DNA of 64,000 nt from NCBI RefSeq assembly GCF_000484635.1, contig NZ_AXVM01000005.1, positions 124,001-188,000 of the forward strand, given 5' to 3'. The notes under the pieces were generated by a model, which was given only the letters and a program-made list of their open reading frames with translations, had not been told where the DNA came from and made no database searches. The translations under genes and the position numbers were made by a program. This DNA is from Comamonas badia DSM 17552 (lineage in GTDB: Bacteria; Pseudomonadota; Gammaproteobacteria; Burkholderiales; Burkholderiaceae_C). Of the stretch, positions 61,397 through 64,000 are shown piece after piece; position 1 is the first letter of the stretch; each line of letters begins with the position of its first letter.

Positions 61397-62578
61397 TTAG
61401 ATGGCCTGGGGTGCCTGCAGAGCGTCGATCTGCTGGGCGCTCCAGCCCAGCTCGGCCAGGATGGCGCTGTTGTGCTGGCCCACGGCGGGCACGGCATCCA
61501 TACGGTAATCAAAGGCGCTGCTCACGCCGGGCGGCAGCAAGGCCGGCACCTCACCCGCAGGTGTGCCCACGCTGCGCCAGCGCTGGCGCGCCTGCAGCTG
61601 CGGGTGCGCCCACAGGTCGGCCATGTCGTTGACGCGCGCGTTGGCGATGCCCGCTGCCTCCAGGCGCTCCACCACCTGCGCGACGCTGAGGCTGGCAAAG
61701 GTCTGCAGGATCAGCGCCTGCAACTCTGCGCGATGCTGGTTGCGCTCGGCGTTGGAACAGAAACGCGGATCGACAGCCACCTCGGGCTGTTGCAGCACGC
61801 CGTCGCAAAACGCCTTCCACTCGCGCTCGTTCTGCAGGCCCAGCATCACCGTGCCGTCGTCGCCCGCGGCAAACGGCCCGTAGGGGTAGATGCTGGCGTG
61901 CGAGGCGCCGGTGCGCGGCGGCGGCGGCGCGCCGTCGAAGGCGTAATAGAGCGGGTAGCCCATCCACTCGCCCATGGCTTCCAGCATGGACACGTCGATG
62001 TGGCTGCCCTCGCCGGTCTTGCCGCGCAAGAGCAGGGCCGAGAGGATGTTGGTGTAGGCATACATGCCGGCGGCAATGTCGGCCACCGAGATGCCGGACT
62101 TGCTCGGCGTCTCGGGCGTGCCGGTGACGGACAGAAAACCGGCCTCGCTCTGGATCAAGAGGTCGTAGGCCTTCTTGTCGCGGTACGGGCCGTCGGCGCC
62201 GTAACCGCTGATGTCGCAGACGATGAGCTTGGGGTTGTGCGCCTTCAAGGCCTCATAGGACAGCCCCATGCGCGCCGCCGCACCGGGCGCCAGGTTCTGC
62301 ACCAGCACGTCGGCGGTCTGCAAGAGCTGCAGCAAGGCCGCCTTGGCCGCCGGCTGCTTCACGTCCAGCGCCAGGCTTTCCTTGCTGCGGTTGATCCAGG
62401 TGAAGTGCGACGACTGGCCGCGCACGCGCTGGTCGTAGCCGCGCGCAAAGTCGCCGCTGCCGGGGCGCTCCACCTTGATCACGCGCGCGCCCAGGTCGGC
62501 CAGCTGGCGCGTGGCAAAGGGCGCGGCGACCGCGTGTTCCAGCGAGATGACGGTGATGCCGTCGAGGGGGCGGGTCAT
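61397..62578 (-). CDS. CaiB/BaiF (family III) CoA-transferase
   Basis: A 393-residue transferase that moves CoA between carboxylic acids. Landmarks: GITVISLEHAVAAPFATRQL, DLGARVIKVERPGSGDFARG, then LIVCDISGYGADGPYRDKKA and a probable catalytic Asp in SKSGISVADIAAGMYAYTNI, and GEGSHIDVSMLEAM. ATG 62578. It lies 44 bp upstream of the MmgE/PrpD gene and downstream of the acyl-CoA dehydrogenase gene across a repeat-filled gap, so probably one transcription unit handles activation and oxidation of an organic acid. Confidence 0.9.
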   Translation of the reverse strand: MTRPLDGITVISLEHAVAAPFATRQLADLGARVIKVERPGSGDFARGYDQRVRGQSSHFTWINRSKESLALDVKQPAAKAALLQLLQTADVLVQNLAPGAAARMGLSYEALKAHNPKLIVCDISGYGADGPYRDKKAYDLLIQSEAGFLSVTGTPETPSKSGISVADIAAGMYAYTNILSALLLRGKTGEGSHIDVSMLEAMGEWMGYPLYYAFDGAPPPPRTGASHASIYPYGPFAAGDDGTVMLGLQNEREWKAFCDGVLQQPEVAVDPRFCSNAERNQHRAELQALILQTFASLSVAQVVERLEAAGIANARVNDMADLWAHPQLQARQRWRSVGTPAGEVPALLPPGVSSAFDYRMDAVPAVGQHNSAILAELGWSAQQIDALQAPQAI

Positions 62579-62614
62579 GGAAACTCCGTTGTGTGTTGTG
62601 CGCGGGGTTCTCTT

Positions 62615-62806
62615 ACCCCCTCCCCCTCTGGGGGAGGGCGGGGGTGGGGGCCAGCGGCGCTTATGCCTTGATGCCGGCAAGATGCCGGCGCTCCGGCCCC
62701 CATCCCTGCCTCGGTGCTGGCGGCGAGACGCCGCCGCTCTTCAGGCAGTCCAGTTCCGCACTGGCGGAACTGGAGCCGCAGCCTTCAGCCCCAGAGGGGG
62801 AAGGAG
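62615..62806. repeat. Second copy of the facing palindromic repeat, with an inserted hairpin
   Basis: The 237-bp gap before the CoA-transferase gene contains the ccccctctgggggag unit (62615-62651) and its inverted mate split into 62695-62711 and 62785-62806. About 75 bp separate the two halves of the mate and contain an 11-bp perfect hairpin (tccagttccgc / gcggaactgga, loop actg, 62749-62774). The overall pattern matches the copy at 50285-50389 but with extra DNA inside. Confidence 0.65.
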
Positions 62807-62815
62807 TTGCAGTCA

Positions 62816-63976
62816 TCAAAACGAACGCGGCAGCTTCAGGATGTGCTCGGCCACGTAGCTGTAGATCATGTTGGTCGAGATCGGCGCCACCTGGTACAGG
62901 CGGGTTTCGCGGAATTTGCGCTCGATGTCGTATTCGCAGGCGAAGCCGAAGCCGCCATGGGTCTGCAGGCAGACGTTGGCCGCCTCCCAGCTGGCCTTGG
63001 CCGCCAGGTGCTTGGCCATATTGGCCTCGGCGCCGGCGTTCTGGTGCGCGTCGATCTTTTCGCAGGCCTTCCAGCGCATCAGGTTGGCGGCTTCCAGTTC
63101 GATGAAGGCATCGGCAATCGGGAACTGCACGCCCTGGTTCTGGCCGATGGGGCGGTTGAACACCACGCGCTCGTTCGCGTACTTGGTGGCGCGGTCGATG
63201 AACCAGTAGCCGTCGCCGATGCACTCGGCGGCGATCAGCGTGCGCTCGGCGTTCAGGCCGTCCAGCAGGGTCTTGAAGCCCTTGCCCTCTTCGCCCAGCA
63301 GCGCGTCCTCGGGGATTTCGAGGTTGTCGAAGAACAGCTCGTTGGTCTCGTGGTTGACCATGTTCAGGATGGGGCGCACGGTGAGGCCGTTGCCAATCGC
63401 CTGGTGCAGGTCGATCAGGAAGCAAGACAGGCCATCGGAGCGCTTCTTCACCTGATCGGCGGGTGTGGTGCGGGCCAGCAGAATCATCAAATCGCTGTGC
63501 TGGATGCGCGAGATCCAGACCTTCTGGCCATTGATCACCCAGCGGCCATCCTTCCTGACGGCGCTGGTCTTGAGCTTGGTGGTGTCGCTGCCGGTGGTGG
63601 GCTCGGTCACGCCCATGGACTGGATGCGCAGCTCGCCGGCGGCAATCTTGGGCAGGTACGTTTCCTTTTGCGCCTGAGAGCCGCTGCGCACGATGGCGTT
63701 CATCACGTACATCTGGCCATGGCAGGCGCCGGAGTTGCCGCCGCTGCGGTTGATCTCTTCCATGATCACCGAGGCCTCGGCCATGGTCAGGCCCGAGCCG
63801 CCGTACTCGTGCGGGATCAGCGCGGCCATCCAGCCGGCCTTGGTCAGGGCATCGACGAACTCCTCGGGGTAGGCGCGCGCCTCGTCCACCTTGCGGAAGT
63901 ATTCGTCGGGGAACTGGGCACAGAGGGCGCGCACGGCGTCGCGGATTTCCTGGTATTGGTCGGGCTGGTGAATCAT
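62816..63976 (-). CDS. Acyl-CoA dehydrogenase family protein with replaced catalytic-glutamate motif
   Basis: A 386-residue FAD enzyme of the acyl-CoA dehydrogenase fold: SMGVTEPTTGSDTTKLKTSA (flavin site), VWISRIQHSDLMILLARTT, GLNAERTLIAAECIGDGYWF and the Q-T-H-G-G-F-G-F motif. Where most members have YEGTxEIQ with the catalytic Glu, this one reads RETRLYQVAPISTNMIYSYV (Gln362). Position 254-type Glu used by isovaleryl-CoA dehydrogenases is also not evident. The subgroup may use another base or a different reaction. Start ATG 63976 is 24 bp from the window edge; the upstream region is cut. Confidence 0.85.
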   Translation of the reverse strand: MIHQPDQYQEIRDAVRALCAQFPDEYFRKVDEARAYPEEFVDALTKAGWMAALIPHEYGGSGLTMAEASVIMEEINRSGGNSGACHGQMYVMNAIVRSGSQAQKETYLPKIAAGELRIQSMGVTEPTTGSDTTKLKTSAVRKDGRWVINGQKVWISRIQHSDLMILLARTTPADQVKKRSDGLSCFLIDLHQAIGNGLTVRPILNMVNHETNELFFDNLEIPEDALLGEEGKGFKTLLDGLNAERTLIAAECIGDGYWFIDRATKYANERVVFNRPIGQNQGVQFPIADAFIELEAANLMRWKACEKIDAHQNAGAEANMAKHLAAKASWEAANVCLQTHGGFGFACEYDIERKFRETRLYQVAPISTNMIYSYVAEHILKLPRSF

Positions 63977-64000
63977 GGTGGTTCTTTCAAGTGTTTTTGG

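Overview
The window is a dense, GC-rich chromosomal segment. Its gene content (cyanophycin genes, a betaproteobacterial-type porin, DUF3460, a PrpC/PrpD methylcitrate pair with a ScfR-type regulator) and its intergenic repeats fit a Burkholderiales bacterium, most likely Comamonadaceae. That placement is an inference from family knowledge; no ribosomal RNA is present to confirm it. There is no CRISPR array, prophage or complete insertion sequence.

Layout. 1-3191: the start of cyanophycin synthetase, divergent from an ABC exporter-like gene and a DUF1854 gene. 3384-17311: a type II secretion cluster (gspG-H-I-J-K-L-M-N-D-E, then gspF, with gspC divergent). It is interrupted by a luciferase-like monooxygenase and a PEBP gene, and a cytosolic 5'-nucleotidase gene abuts gspF. 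17342-23282: threonine dehydratase, an OsmC protein, a general porin, and transaldolase-glucose-6-phosphate isomerase. 23335-28514: a PQQ alcohol dehydrogenase with a divergent regulator, scpA, DUF3460 and a BamE-like lipoprotein. 28530-35484: a ThDP enzyme, an FMN alpha-hydroxyacid oxidase, an FAD dehydrogenase, a YiiX-like hydrolase, an ECF sigma factor and a ferredoxin reductase. 35590-41913: an ABC permease, small proteins, and a decaying Rut-like flavin cluster (amber-interrupted LLM gene, flavin reductase, rutE remnant, winged-helix regulator). 42019-47882: YkvA, Smr, a phytase-esterase lipoprotein, RadC, SlpA, IspH and a CNNM/CorC protein. 47928-53755: an apparent methylcitrate operon (thioesterase - prpC - prpD - PEP-mutase-family lyase) with a divergent ScfR regulator. 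A 269-bp MITE-like element sits inside this operon. 53841-57037: a CBS protein, serS, a possible sorting-signal protein and tRNA-Ser(CGA). 57094-63976: a degraded alcohol/aldehyde oxidation operon, then MmgE/PrpD, CaiB and acyl-CoA dehydrogenase genes.

Most interesting non-gene signals: (1) the MITE-like element at 51586-51854, with perfect 32-bp terminal inverted repeats including flanking TA and two internal hairpins. It supplies the last codons and the stop of the thioesterase gene. (2) A heptanucleotide array of about 17.7 units just upstream of tRNA-Ser, whose last units appear to supply the -35 box. (3) A dispersed palindromic repeat of about 45 bp with at least seven copies, three of them inside coding regions. 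(4) Gene decay: an in-frame amber codon, a frameshifted rutE remnant, an internally deleted alcohol dehydrogenase and a sugar ABC ATPase remnant.

Apart from the gaps described, genes are tightly packed with many 1-4 bp stop/start overlaps. No gene-free stretch longer than 300 bp was found; the largest is the MITE region at 51549-51835.
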